Source of the DNA: Streptomyces niger
GTDB taxonomy: Bacteria > Actinomycetota > Actinomycetes > Streptomycetales > Streptomycetaceae
Reading direction: 5' to 3'
NCBI RefSeq assembly: GCF_000718305.1
Contig: NZ_JOFQ01000001.1
Location: 496,001 to 560,000, forward strand
Length of the DNA: 64,000 nucleotides
The notes under the pieces are model-generated. The model saw only the letters and a program-made list of their open reading frames with translations, did not search any database and had not been told where the DNA came from. The position numbers were made by a program, and so were the translations under genes. The number at the start of each line of letters is the position of its first letter. Position 1 is the stretch's first letter. This document shows positions 32,455 through 40,516 of this stretch, piece after piece.

Positions 32455-33036
32455 TCAGGGCTGCTGCCGCGCCTGCTTCCCCGCCGCCCGCGCGGCCCCC
32501 GCCTCACTGGTCTCGCTCGCGGTGCTGAGCTTGCCGCCGGAGCTCTCCAGGTGGGCACGGATGAACCACTGGAACAGTTCCAGACTGCGCAGCTGCTCGA
32601 TGAGCATGTCCTGGGTGATCGGGTCGGGTTCGTCGGTGGCGCGCACCGCCTCGCGGTGGTCCTCGATGACGCCGGTGTAGACCACGTCCAACGCGCCGAG
32701 GTGCTCGATGGACTCGGCACGCCCGATGGCGTAGTCCTCCCAGGTGCGCTCGGCGACCATGACACCGGGCGTGCCGGCGGGCTCGCCGCCCAGCGTGGAG
32801 ATGCGCTCGGCGGTGGTGTCGATCATGTCGCGTACGGCGTCGACCTGCGGATCGAGCATCTCGTGCACGGCGATGAAGTGCGGGCCGACCACGTTCCAGT
32901 GCACGTGCTTGAGGGTCAGCGCCAGGTCGTTGAGCGCGTGCAGCCGCATCCGCAGCAGCTGAACGACCTCCGAGCCCTGGGAGGTGCTCATGCCCGGAAC
33001 CGTATAGGCGAGCTTGGAGTCGGCTTTCGAGGCCAC
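32455..33036 (-). CDS. dps: Dps-family ferritin-like DNA-protection protein
   Basis: A 193-residue four-helix ferritin-like protein. The ferroxidase signature 'TLKHVHWNVVGPHFIAVHEMLDPQVDAVRDMIDTTAERISTLGG' carries the inter-subunit His, Asp and Glu ligands of Dps. Dps dodecamers oxidise Fe(II) with peroxide, store the iron and may coat DNA. The C-terminal tail of about 25 residues is Ala/Gly/Lys/Arg-rich and disordered, as in actinomycete Dps proteins. GTG 33036 follows GGAGA; the longer frame adds only Arg/Pro/Gly-rich sequence. It is a single gene with its own terminator. Confidence 0.92.
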   Translation of the reverse strand: MASKADSKLAYTVPGMSTSQGSEVVQLLRMRLHALNDLALTLKHVHWNVVGPHFIAVHEMLDPQVDAVRDMIDTTAERISTLGGEPAGTPGVMVAERTWEDYAIGRAESIEHLGALDVVYTGVIEDHREAVRATDEPDPITQDMLIEQLRSLELFQWFIRAHLESSGGKLSTASETSEAGAARAAGKQARQQP

Positions 33037-33249
33037 GGCACTGTCTCCTTCGACGGTCTTCAGGCGGTCCGGCGGACGTGCCGGTCGCCCCGGGCCCGAC
33101 GGGGCGCCGGGCGTGCGCCCACAGCCGTACCACCGAGCGTCGCACGGCAAACGCCAGGTTCCTCCCGTTGCACCGCCTTCACCCCGTTATGGCGCTCCCG
33201 GGGTGGGACGGCCGCACCGGCACCGACTGCGGGCGCCCCGCCGACCGCG

Positions 33250-33984
33250 TCAGGAGGCCGCCGTGTCGAGGGCCTCCGCGAGCGCGACAGGCGCCGACAG
33301 CATGGGCCAGTGCCCGGTGGCCAGGTCGATGCGACGCCACGGCGGCCGGCCGAGGAAGGCCAGCATCGGCACGTCCGCGTCCAGCAGGGCCTTGAACTCG
33401 TTGCAGGCGATCAGCACGCGGTCCACCTCGGGCCCGGGTTCGACCGCGACCGTGAGGGGCTGTTCGTACGTGCGGAAGGGCTGGGGCGTGGCGCGGCTGT
33501 GCAGGAGCGCGCGCAGCTCGTCGGTGAGCCCTTCGAGGTCGCCCGCCGAGCCGAGGGCGTCGAACTGCGGCATCGGCAGCCGCCAGCCGTCCCCCTGCTC
33601 CGCGACCCGCGCACGCAACGCGTCGACCTCCTCCTGCCCCATGAGGTCGAGCAGTCGCATCCCGTCGGCGAACGGCGCGCTGTCGACGAACACCAGCCGC
33701 CGCAGCCGCTTCCCGAGCCGCCCGGCGGCACCGCTGACGGGGGCCGCCGCGTAACTGTGCGCGACGAGCGTGACGTCGCGCAGGTCGTGCTGCTCGATGA
33801 CGGTGACGATGTCGTCGACGTGGGTGTCCAGTCCGGTCTCCGGCGTCGCCTGCTCGGCCCGCTCACCGAGACCGGTCAGCTCCGTCGCCAGTACCGTATG
33901 GCCGCGCTCGCGCAGCTCACGAGCGGTGTCTTCCCAGACCCAAGCACCCAGCCAGGCGCCGGGAACGAGCACGAACGTGGCCAT
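33250..33984 (-). CDS. Alpha/beta hydrolase
   Basis: A 244-residue alpha/beta-hydrolase of the small esterase/hydroxynitrile-lyase-like group: N-terminal 'FVLVPGAWLGAWVWEDTARELRERGHTVLATELTGLGER', nucleophile elbow 'LVAHSYAAAP' (Ala-His-Ser-Tyr-Ala in place of GxSxG), a late acid ('EPGPEVDR' region) and His in 'LATGHWPMLSAP'. ATG 33984 follows GGAGAAGGAG. The substrate is unknown. The dps gene is 213 bp downstream and is probably separate. Confidence 0.87.
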   Translation of the reverse strand: MATFVLVPGAWLGAWVWEDTARELRERGHTVLATELTGLGERAEQATPETGLDTHVDDIVTVIEQHDLRDVTLVAHSYAAAPVSGAAGRLGKRLRRLVFVDSAPFADGMRLLDLMGQEEVDALRARVAEQGDGWRLPMPQFDALGSAGDLEGLTDELRALLHSRATPQPFRTYEQPLTVAVEPGPEVDRVLIACNEFKALLDADVPMLAFLGRPPWRRIDLATGHWPMLSAPVALAEALDTAAS

Positions 33985-34146
33985 CCATCTTCTCCTTCTC
34001 CCAGGTAACGGAGACACAGTAGAACAAATGGCCGACTATGACCGGCAAAAGCGGATGAGAAGGCCGACGACAGGCAACTCCTGCGATATCGCGGGCACTT
34101 GCGAGGCAATCACCGATTGATTTTCGATCGAAAGCCATCAAAGATC

Positions 34147-34260
34147 GCGAAGGCGGTACGGTTCACCACCCTCGAAGCGATCTGCCGCACCCTCGACTGC
34201 CGGCCCGGTGACGTGCTGCGCTGGGTACCCGACGAGCAGTCGGCGGACGGCTGGCCACAG
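34147..34260 (+). pseudogene. C-terminal remnant of an XRE-type helix-turn-helix regulator
   Basis: 'KAVRFTTLEAICRTLDCRPGDVLRW' matches the C-terminal third of the small Cro/CI-type proteins (about 70 residues) common in actinomycetes. The first two helices, including the DNA-recognition helix, are absent, and the frame runs on through the chaplin terminator without a proper stop. This is a remnant, not an active regulator. Confidence 0.55.
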
Positions 34261-34264
34261 ATGA

Positions 34265-34304
34265 CGGCATCCGCCGCCGGGCGATGGCCCGGCGGCGGAT
34301 GCCG
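34265..34304 (-). terminator. Terminator after the chaplin gene
   Basis: Perfect 18-bp arms (34265-34282 and 34287-34304) around GATG, 17 bp past the chaplin stop on the minus strand. Confidence 0.85.
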
Positions 34305-34321
34305 TGTGGTGCGTCTGCCGG

Positions 34322-34603
34322 TCAGCTGCGGCCGTGGCCCCAGCCGCCGTGGTGCTTGCCCTGGTGCACGTCCGCGACGCAGGAGTTGCTGTCCGCGGGG
34401 TTCAGCAGGCCGATGACGTCGACGCTCGTTCCGCAGACGTTCACGGGCAGATCCACCGGCACCTGGACGGCGTTGCCGGACAGGAGACCCGGACTGTTGG
34501 CGACCGTGCCTCCCGCGCCGGCGTCGGCGAAGGAGGCGGTGGCGCCGCCGAGGACGGTCGCGGCGGCCAGTGCGGTCGCCACGAGGGCGGTACGGATCGA
34601 CAT
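34322..34603 (-). CDS. Short chaplin (secreted surface amyloid protein)
   Basis: A 93-residue protein with a signal peptide ('MSIRTALVATALAAATVLGGATASFADA') and one chaplin domain, 'GNAVQVPVDLPVNVCGTSVDVIGLLNPADSNSCVAD', with the two conserved Cys (57 and 75). Short chaplins are secreted and assemble into amyloid fibrils that let hyphae leave the aqueous surface. A His/Gly tail ('HQGKHHGGWGHGRS') extends past the domain. ATG 34603 follows GGGAGAGA. It stands alone with a strong terminator; developmental regulation is expected from the family but not visible. Confidence 0.92.
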   Translation of the reverse strand: MSIRTALVATALAAATVLGGATASFADAGAGGTVANSPGLLSGNAVQVPVDLPVNVCGTSVDVIGLLNPADSNSCVADVHQGKHHGGWGHGRS

Positions 34604-34736
34604 GTTCTCTCCCGTGAAGAGGGGTGTTCGTTCACAGAGAGAATTACCGCCCACGAACGGTTCGCCACCTGAGAAGCATCGGGACCGCCTGATTGCAGTA
34701 GCACATCAGGCTGAACGAGGCAGGGACGTCCCCCGG

Positions 34737-36248
34737 TCAGCCCTGCCCGGTCGGGATGGCCAGGTACTTGTACTCCAGGAACTCCTCGATACCGACCCGG
34801 CCGCCCTCCCGGCCCAGCCCGGACTGCTTGATGCCGCCGAAGGGAGCCGCCGGGTTGGAGACCAGGCCGGTGTTGACGCCGACCATGCCGGTCTCCAGCT
34901 TCTCGCCGACCCGCAGCGCGCGGTCCAGGTTCTCGGTGAAGAGGTAGCCGACCAGGCCCCATTCGGTGTCGTTGGCGGCGCGGACCGCCTCGTCCTCGTC
35001 GTCGAAGGTGAGGATCGCGGCGACCGGGCCGAAGATCTCGGTGGACATCAGCGCGGAGTCGGGGTGCACGTCGGTGAGGACGGTGGGCGGGTAGAAGTAA
35101 CCTGCACCGTCCGGTGCCTCGCCGCCGATCACGGCCTTGGCGCCGCGCCGTACGGCGTCCTGGACCAGGTCGGCGGCCTTGTCGCGGCCTGCCGCGTCGA
35201 TCAGCGGGCCGACGTCGGTGCCGTCCTGCGTGCCGGGGCCCACGGTGAGGGCGCCCATCCGCTCGGCGAGGCGGGTGGCGAAGGCGTCGGCGACGGAACG
35301 GTGCACGAAGAAGCGGTTGGCGGCGGTGCAGGCCTCGCCCATGTTCCGCATCTTGGCGATCATCGCGCCGTCCACGGCCTTGTCCAGGTCGGCGTCGGCG
35401 AAGACCAGGAACGGTGCGTTCCCGCCCAGCTCCATCGAGGTCCGTACGACGGTGTCGGCGCACTGGGACAGCAGGATGCGGCCGACCTGGGTGGAGCCGG
35501 TGAAGGACAGCTTGCGTACGTCACCGCTGCGCAGCAGGGGTTCCACGACGCCGGCCGCGTCCGTGGTGGTGACGACGTTGAGGACGCCGGGCGGCAGGCC
35601 GGCCTCGGTCATGATGGCGGCCAGCGCCAGGCTGGAGAGCGGGGTCTGCGGTGCGGGCTTGAGCACCATCGTGCAGCCCGCGGCGACCGCCGGGCCGATC
35701 TTGCGGGTGCCCATCGCGAGCGGGAAGTTCCACGGGGTGATGAGCATGCAGGGGCCGACGGGCTGGCGCATCACCAGGACGCGGTTGGCGCCGTCGGGGG
35801 TGCGCGACATGCCGCCGTCGATGCGTACGGCCTCCTCGGAGAACCAGCGGAAGAACTCCGCCGCGTACCCGACCTCGCCGCGCGCCTCGGCCAGCGGCTT
35901 GCCCATCTCCAGGGTCATCAGGAGGGCGAGGTCCTCCTTGCGCTCGATGATCAGCTCGTAGGCGCGGCGCAGGATCTCGCTGCGGGCGCGCGGCGCGGTG
36001 GCCGCCCAGGACTCCTGGGCCGCGACCGCGGCGTCCAGGGCGCGCCGGCCGTCCTCGGGCGAGGCGTCGGCGACCTGGCAGAGCTCGCGCCCGGTGGCCG
36101 GGTCGTCGACGGGCAGGGTGCGGCCGCCGGCGGCGTCCTGCCACCGGCCGTCGAGGAACAGCTGTTTGGGCGCCGCGTCGACGACGCCGATGCCGGAGCG
36201 CGGCGCGTCGGCGGCGCCCGACGACTGGGTGCTGGTGGTCGTGGTCAT
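34737..36248 (-). CDS. gabD: Succinate-semialdehyde dehydrogenase
   Basis: A 503-residue aldehyde dehydrogenase with 'ITPWNFPLAMGTRKIGPAVAAGCTMVLKPA' (NAD(P)-binding Asn and Lys), 'FTGSTQVGRILL', the general-base 'ELGGNAPF' and the nucleophile Cys in 'NMGEACTAANRFFVH'. It is similar to GabD throughout and oxidises succinate semialdehyde to succinate. ATG 36248 was chosen; upstream frame is a GC-rich repeat. It lies downstream of the GABA aminotransferase gene on the same strand, giving the two-step GABA shunt. Confidence 0.9.
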   Translation of the reverse strand: MTTTTSTQSSGAADAPRSGIGVVDAAPKQLFLDGRWQDAAGGRTLPVDDPATGRELCQVADASPEDGRRALDAAVAAQESWAATAPRARSEILRRAYELIIERKEDLALLMTLEMGKPLAEARGEVGYAAEFFRWFSEEAVRIDGGMSRTPDGANRVLVMRQPVGPCMLITPWNFPLAMGTRKIGPAVAAGCTMVLKPAPQTPLSSLALAAIMTEAGLPPGVLNVVTTTDAAGVVEPLLRSGDVRKLSFTGSTQVGRILLSQCADTVVRTSMELGGNAPFLVFADADLDKAVDGAMIAKMRNMGEACTAANRFFVHRSVADAFATRLAERMGALTVGPGTQDGTDVGPLIDAAGRDKAADLVQDAVRRGAKAVIGGEAPDGAGYFYPPTVLTDVHPDSALMSTEIFGPVAAILTFDDEDEAVRAANDTEWGLVGYLFTENLDRALRVGEKLETGMVGVNTGLVSNPAAPFGGIKQSGLGREGGRVGIEEFLEYKYLAIPTGQG

Positions 36249-36325
36249 GGTCGGTGCCTCCCGGCGGTTCGGTGCGCGGAGCGAGCAGGGATGCGGGGCC
36301 GGCCCCTGGTGGGCGGGGTACGGGC

Positions 36326-36507
36326 GGCCGGCTCCCCGGCGGACGGGAAGCGGACGGCCGGCCCCGGCGGACGGGATGGGGGCGGCCGGCCCCCGGCGGA
36401 CGGGATACGGGTGGCCGGCCCCGGCGGGGAGGGGGATGGGCGGCCGGCGTCTTTCCGTGCGGCCGGCGGCCTTCCGGGTGGCCGGCCCCCTGCCGCCCGG
36501 GGGCCGG
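36326..36507. repeat. Tandem GGCCGG-centred repeat between gabT and gabD
   Basis: The 281-bp gap between gabT and gabD contains about five copies of a 28-30-bp unit (GGCCGG, CCCCGG, CGGACGGGA, then a variable trinucleotide), with GGCCGG at 36326, 36356, 36384, 36413 and 36442, then closer copies at 36461, 36480 and 36502. No start or conserved protein is encoded. It probably arose by slippage and could form strong RNA structure between the two genes. Confidence 0.65.
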
Positions 36508-36529
36508 CCGGTCCGGTCGGGGTGGCGCG

Positions 36530-37801
36530 TCAGCGGTCGGCGCAGCCCGCCTGGACGGCGGCGGACCAGGCCCGCAGCCCCTCGTCGATCTGCTGCTCGG
36601 ACACGATCAGCGGCGGGATCAGCCGCACGACGTTGCCCCACGGGCCGCAGGTCAGCAGGAGCAGTCCCTCCTCGACGGCGGCCTGCTGGACGCGGGAGGC
36701 GGTCTTGGGGTCCGGCTCCCCGGCGTCGGTGACGAACTCGTTGGCCAGCATCAGGCCGAGCCCCCGCACGTCCCCGATGGCCGGGGTCTTCGCTGCCACG
36801 TCCTCCAGACCGCTGCGGAGCCGGGCGCCCTGGGTGGCGGCGTTGCCGACCAGTCCCTCGTCCTCGACCACGTCGAGGGTGGCGAGGGCCGCCGCGCAGG
36901 CCACCGCGTTACCGCCGTACGTGCCGCCCTGCGAACCGGGCCGGGCCTTGGCCATGATCTCGTCGGACGCCGCGATGCCGGACAGCGGGAAGCCGCTGGC
37001 CAGGCCCTTGGCGGTGATGATGATGTCGGGCCGGACGCCGAAGTGGTCGTGGCCCCAGAAGCGTCCCGTACGGCCCACGCCGGTCTGCACCTCGTCCAGC
37101 ACCAGCAGGATGCCGTGCCGGTCGGCGCGCTCCCGCAGGCCCTGCAGGAAGGCGCTGTTGGCGGGGGTGTAGCCGCCCTCGCCGAGCACCGGCTCGACCA
37201 TGATCGCGGCGGTGTCGGAGGGGTCGGTGACGGTCTGCAGGAGGTGGTCCAGCTCGCCCAGCGCGAAGCGGGTGGTGGTCTCCTCGTCCCAGCCGTAACG
37301 GGAGTTGTAGTAGTACGTGCTCGGGAAGGGCGTGACGTGGACGCCGCTCATGAGCGGACCGAATCCCGTACGGACCTTCGTGCCGGAGGTGGTGAGGGAG
37401 GCGGCGGCGACGGTCCGGCCGTGGAAGCCGCCCTGACAGACGACGATGTTGGGCCGGCCCGTGGCCTGCCGGGCGAGCCGCATGGCGGCTTCGACGGCCT
37501 CACTGCCCGAGTTGGCGAAGAAGAGGCTGTCGAGCCCCGGCGGCAGTACGTCGCCGAGCCGTTCGACCAGCTTCTGCAGCGGCTGGTGCATGACGGTCGT
37601 GTACTGGCCGTGGATCAGGGTGGCCACCTGCTCCTGGGCGGCGGCGACCACGCGCGGGTGGCAGTGGCCGGTGCTGGTGACGCCGATGCCGGCGGTGAAG
37701 TCCAGATAGCGGCGGCCGTCCGTACCGAAGAGGTGGACGCCCTCGCCGCGTTCGGCGACGACGGGTGTGGCCTGGCGCAGATGCTCGGAAAGGTGGCTCA
37801 T
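36530..37801 (-). CDS. gabT: 4-aminobutyrate aminotransferase
   Basis: A 423-residue class III aminotransferase (PLP fold type I). Seen are 'FANSGSEAVEAAMRLARQATGR', 'GGFHGRTVAAASLT', 'EPVLGEGGY', 'LVLDEVQTGVGRTG' and the PLP Lys in 'ITAKGLASGFPL'. It transfers the amino group of GABA (or a related omega-amine) to 2-oxoglutarate. ATG 37801 follows GGGAGAG. With gabD downstream it forms a GABA degradation pair; other omega-amino substrates are possible. Confidence 0.88.
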   Translation of the reverse strand: MSHLSEHLRQATPVVAERGEGVHLFGTDGRRYLDFTAGIGVTSTGHCHPRVVAAAQEQVATLIHGQYTTVMHQPLQKLVERLGDVLPPGLDSLFFANSGSEAVEAAMRLARQATGRPNIVVCQGGFHGRTVAAASLTTSGTKVRTGFGPLMSGVHVTPFPSTYYYNSRYGWDEETTTRFALGELDHLLQTVTDPSDTAAIMVEPVLGEGGYTPANSAFLQGLRERADRHGILLVLDEVQTGVGRTGRFWGHDHFGVRPDIIITAKGLASGFPLSGIAASDEIMAKARPGSQGGTYGGNAVACAAALATLDVVEDEGLVGNAATQGARLRSGLEDVAAKTPAIGDVRGLGLMLANEFVTDAGEPDPKTASRVQQAAVEEGLLLLTCGPWGNVVRLIPPLIVSEQQIDEGLRAWSAAVQAGCADR

Positions 37802-38174
37802 ACGACAGCTCTCTCCCACGGCGTTGAGGCGGTGCGGATATGGACGGTGGAACCGGTGCCCGGATCCTGGCGGGATCAGTCACAGGCTCCTACTCACCTT
37901 GTGGGAGAGGGGCGGGGAGGGTCAACGACCAACGGGTTCGGCGCGCGCGGCGATGGTGACCGGTGCGCCCGCCGCGCGGCACCGTGTGATCGTCGTGGAA
38001 CCGTCGCCGACGGGCGCGGAACCGCCGGTCAGGTGGGGGCCGCGAGGGCCACGAGACCCTCCAGGGCGCGCGTCAGCTCCGGCGCCGGCCCGGCGACCGT
38101 GGCCTCGGCCGTGGCGGCCCCGGCAGTGGCGGGGCTCTCGGCGGGGCCGGTCAAAGAGCTGCGGGCATACGGGC
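37802..38174. other. 373-bp gap upstream of gabT, no intact gene
   Basis: It holds the gabT ribosome site and presumably its promoter. About 38030-38160 encodes, on the minus strand, an Ala/Thr-rich tail ending 'LTRALEGLVALAAPT' that looks like the end of a lost gene, but I cannot name it. It borders the two gene fragments at 38175-38673. Confidence 0.4.
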
Positions 38175-38378
38175 TCAGTCTGTGCGCGTCGGGAGGGCGC
38201 AGGCGTCGGCGATGGCGTGGGTGTCCCAGTAGAACGGACGGACCTCGGCGATCCGCCCCTCCTTGACCGTGAGGGTCTGCAGAATCGGGAAGTCGAGTGC
38301 ACGGCCGGTCGCGCGGGCGCGGGCGTGCACCTGTGTGAGCACGACCGCTGTCTCGCCGGTGGCGAGGAAGCGTTGGCC
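38175..38378 (-). pseudogene. 3' remnant of a SnoaL-like (NTF2-fold) gene
   Basis: Sixty-seven residues, including 'ATGETAVVLTQVHARARATGRALDFPILQTLTVKEGRIAEVRPFYWDT', match the C-terminal half of SnoaL-like polyketide cyclase/ketosteroid-isomerase-type proteins (usual length about 130). In the 5' direction the frame meets a stop at 38379-38381 and the N-terminal half is missing. It abuts a fragment of a cupin gene on the other strand. Confidence 0.6.
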
Positions 38379-38394
38379 TCAGTGGCCACGCGCG

Positions 38395-38673
38395 CCGCGG
38401 AGCGCGACGGACAACCACCACCACGGGGCATCGGAGGCGGGGATCTACGTGGTCAGCGGCCGCCCCGTGTTCGTCTTCCACGACGGCGCGCAAGAGGTGC
38501 GGCTCGCGGCCGGACCCGGCGACTTCGTGCTCGTTCCCCCCTTCGTCCCGCATCGGGAGGAGAACCCCTCCTCCGACGAGCACGTCGTGGTCGTGATCGC
38601 GCGCACCACGCAGGAACCGATCAAGGTGAGCGTGCCCGAGTTGTACCAGCTCACGGAGACGGGTACGCCCTGA
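38395..38673 (+). pseudogene. 3' remnant of a cupin-domain gene
   Basis: About 90 residues ('DNHHHGASEAGIYVVSGRPVFVFHDG' to 'VPELYQL') are the C-terminal part of a single-domain cupin, with the His-rich strand, 'GDFVLVPPFVPHREEN' and a proper stop. No suitable start lies in frame before it: the upstream frame is sequence from the neighbouring SnoaL fragment. It appears truncated at the same breakpoint. Confidence 0.6.
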
Positions 38674-38753
38674 AGCGGGTGGCGGAAGGAGAAGTAGGGG
38701 CCGAACATGGTGCGGCCGGGCGGGGCGGCCCCGCCCGGCGGCGTCAACGCCGG

Positions 38754-40160
38754 TCAGTCCCCCGCCGGCCGGCCCTCGCCGCGCAGTGACGCCGAGATGT
38801 CTTCCAGGCTGCGGCCCTTGGTTTCGGGGAGTTTGCGGTAGAGGTAGCCGACGCCGAGGAGGCCGAAGGCGGCGTAGAGCCAGAACAGGCCGGTGGGGGT
38901 GAGGGCCTGGATGGTGGTCAGCACGGTGAGCGAGATGGCGAAGTCCAGGCCCCAGTGGGTGACGTTGCCGAAGGAGGACGCCTTGCCGCGGGCGGCGGTC
39001 GGGAAGATCTCGCTGTTGATCAGCCAGATCGCCAGGCCCAGGCTGGGGGCGAACGCGCCGATGTAGAGGCAGAGCCCGGCGACCAGCAGGCCGCTGTGCG
39101 CGGGCTGTCCGTCGCCGGCGAGGTAGAGGGCGCCGAGCAGGACGAGGGCGAGGATGACGACGGCGGTGCCGCCGAGCAGCAGCGGGCGGCGGCCGACCTT
39201 GTCGACCAGCAGCAGCGCGATGCCGGTGAGGACCATGTTGACCAGGCCGATGCCGAGCGAGGAGAGGATCGCGGCGGAGCTGGCGAAGCCGGCCTGCTGG
39301 AGCATGGTGGGCGCGTAGTAGATGACCGCGTTGACGCCGACCAGTTGGTTGGTCGCGGCGACCACCACGCCGAGGACGACCGCGGGGCGCATGGCGGGGC
39401 GCAGCAGGTCGCGGTAGCCGATCTTCGACTCCTGGGCCGCGAGCGTCTCGATCTCGCGGATCTCGCGCTCGGCCTCTTCGGCGGTACGGGTGCGGCGCAG
39501 GACCGTGCGCGCCTCGTCGGGGCGGCCGTGGGTGAGCAGCCAGCGCGGGCTCTCCGAGAGCCGCAGGACGCCGACCGTCATCAGCAGGGACGGGACGGCG
39601 CCGAGGCCGAGCATCCAGCGCCAGCCCTGCGCCGCGTCGTCGAAGGCGTAGCCGACGAGGTAGGAGACGAAGATGCCGACGGTGATCATCAGCTGGTTGA
39701 GCGAGACCAGCTTGCCGCGGCTCTCCTTGGGCGCGATCTCGGCGATGTACGCGGGGACGGCGAGCGAGGCGGTGCCGATGGCGAGGCCGAGGACGAAGCG
39801 GGCGGCGATCAGTACGGCGTCGTCCGGCGCCGCGGCGCAGCCCAGGGCGCCGACGGTGAAGATGCCGGCGGCGGCGAGCAGCGTACGGCGGCGGCCCACC
39901 GCGTCGGTGACCGCGCCGCTGACCAGGACGCCGACGATCGCGCCGAGCAGCAGGGACGCGACGGTGACCTGCTGCATTCCGGCGCTGAGGTTGAATTCGG
40001 GGGTGATGTGGAGCAGGGCCGAGGAGATGATCCCGGTGTCGTACCCGAAGAGGAAGCCGCCGAGCGCGGCGACCGCGGAGGCGCCGAGGACCGCTGCGCG
40101 GCCGCGGGTGCGCGGCGGTGCGCCCGGCTCGGGCGGGAGGACGGTGTCGGTGGGCGCCAT
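38754..40160 (-). CDS. MFS sugar porter, probably for sucrose/fructose
   Basis: A 468-residue sugar-porter-family transporter with 'GGFLFGYDTGIISSALL', 'SGAVTDAVGRRRTLL', 'LSESPRWLLTHGR', 'TNQLVGVNAVIYYAPTML' and 'LPETKGRSLEDI'. ATG 40160 follows GAAGGAGAG. It is divergent from lacI and the GH32 gene, with LacI-type operators in the shared promoter, so it probably imports the products of that secreted fructosidase. Similar in organisation to, but distinct from, the porter at 19582-20985. Confidence 0.9.
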   Translation of the reverse strand: MAPTDTVLPPEPGAPPRTRGRAAVLGASAVAALGGFLFGYDTGIISSALLHITPEFNLSAGMQQVTVASLLLGAIVGVLVSGAVTDAVGRRRTLLAAAGIFTVGALGCAAAPDDAVLIAARFVLGLAIGTASLAVPAYIAEIAPKESRGKLVSLNQLMITVGIFVSYLVGYAFDDAAQGWRWMLGLGAVPSLLMTVGVLRLSESPRWLLTHGRPDEARTVLRRTRTAEEAEREIREIETLAAQESKIGYRDLLRPAMRPAVVLGVVVAATNQLVGVNAVIYYAPTMLQQAGFASSAAILSSLGIGLVNMVLTGIALLLVDKVGRRPLLLGGTAVVILALVLLGALYLAGDGQPAHSGLLVAGLCLYIGAFAPSLGLAIWLINSEIFPTAARGKASSFGNVTHWGLDFAISLTVLTTIQALTPTGLFWLYAAFGLLGVGYLYRKLPETKGRSLEDISASLRGEGRPAGD

Positions 40161-40420
40161 GACGGCTCTCCTTCACATGAGCTGACGCGCGGTCAGCTGG
40201 TACCGGTGCGTTCCGCCGCACCCCTCCGGTCGTCCGGCGGAGCGGGGTGCGGCGGTGCTCCCGCCGCCGTCCGTCGGCGGGACGGCGGCGGGAGCCGGTG
40301 CCGCGTCGCACGGCAGCCGGAGGGGGCGGTCACGGAGCTCCGGCACGCGACGCTGAGTGCCGGGGCTGCCGGTCGGGAGGGACCGCCCGGTACGGCATCG
40401 TGACCTGTCGAACGATTTCG

Positions 40421-40447
40421 CGCAAGCGTTTGCGCAAGCGCTTTTCT
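40421..40447. promoter_or_regulatory. Tandem LacI-type operators
   Basis: CGCAAGCGTTTGCG (40421-40434) and GCGCAAGCGCTTTTC (about 40432-40446, core AAGCGCTT) abut or overlap. Both are CG-centred palindromes of the LacI/GalR type. They lie 70-96 bp before lacI in the 356-bp divergent promoter region, where nothing else but GC-rich spacer is seen. Confidence 0.7.
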
Positions 40448-40516
40448 CGTCAACCCGGCACCACCGCCGACCTCACGTACGATCGCGGGGACGTACAGAC
40501 CGCTGAGGAGGTACGC

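Noticed and set aside
36326..36507. Possible CRISPR or origin-like repeat array
   Set aside because: Units of 28-30 bp have no unique spacers and no DnaA-box-like sequence; it is better read as slippage repeat.
34284..37172. 962-residue plus-strand open frame
   Set aside because: Antisense to chaplin, gabD and gabT; low-complexity and no family resemblance.
38263..38673. Intact 136-residue cupin protein
   Set aside because: Only the last 90 residues look like a cupin; the first part is in the region of the SnoaL fragment and has no ribosome site.
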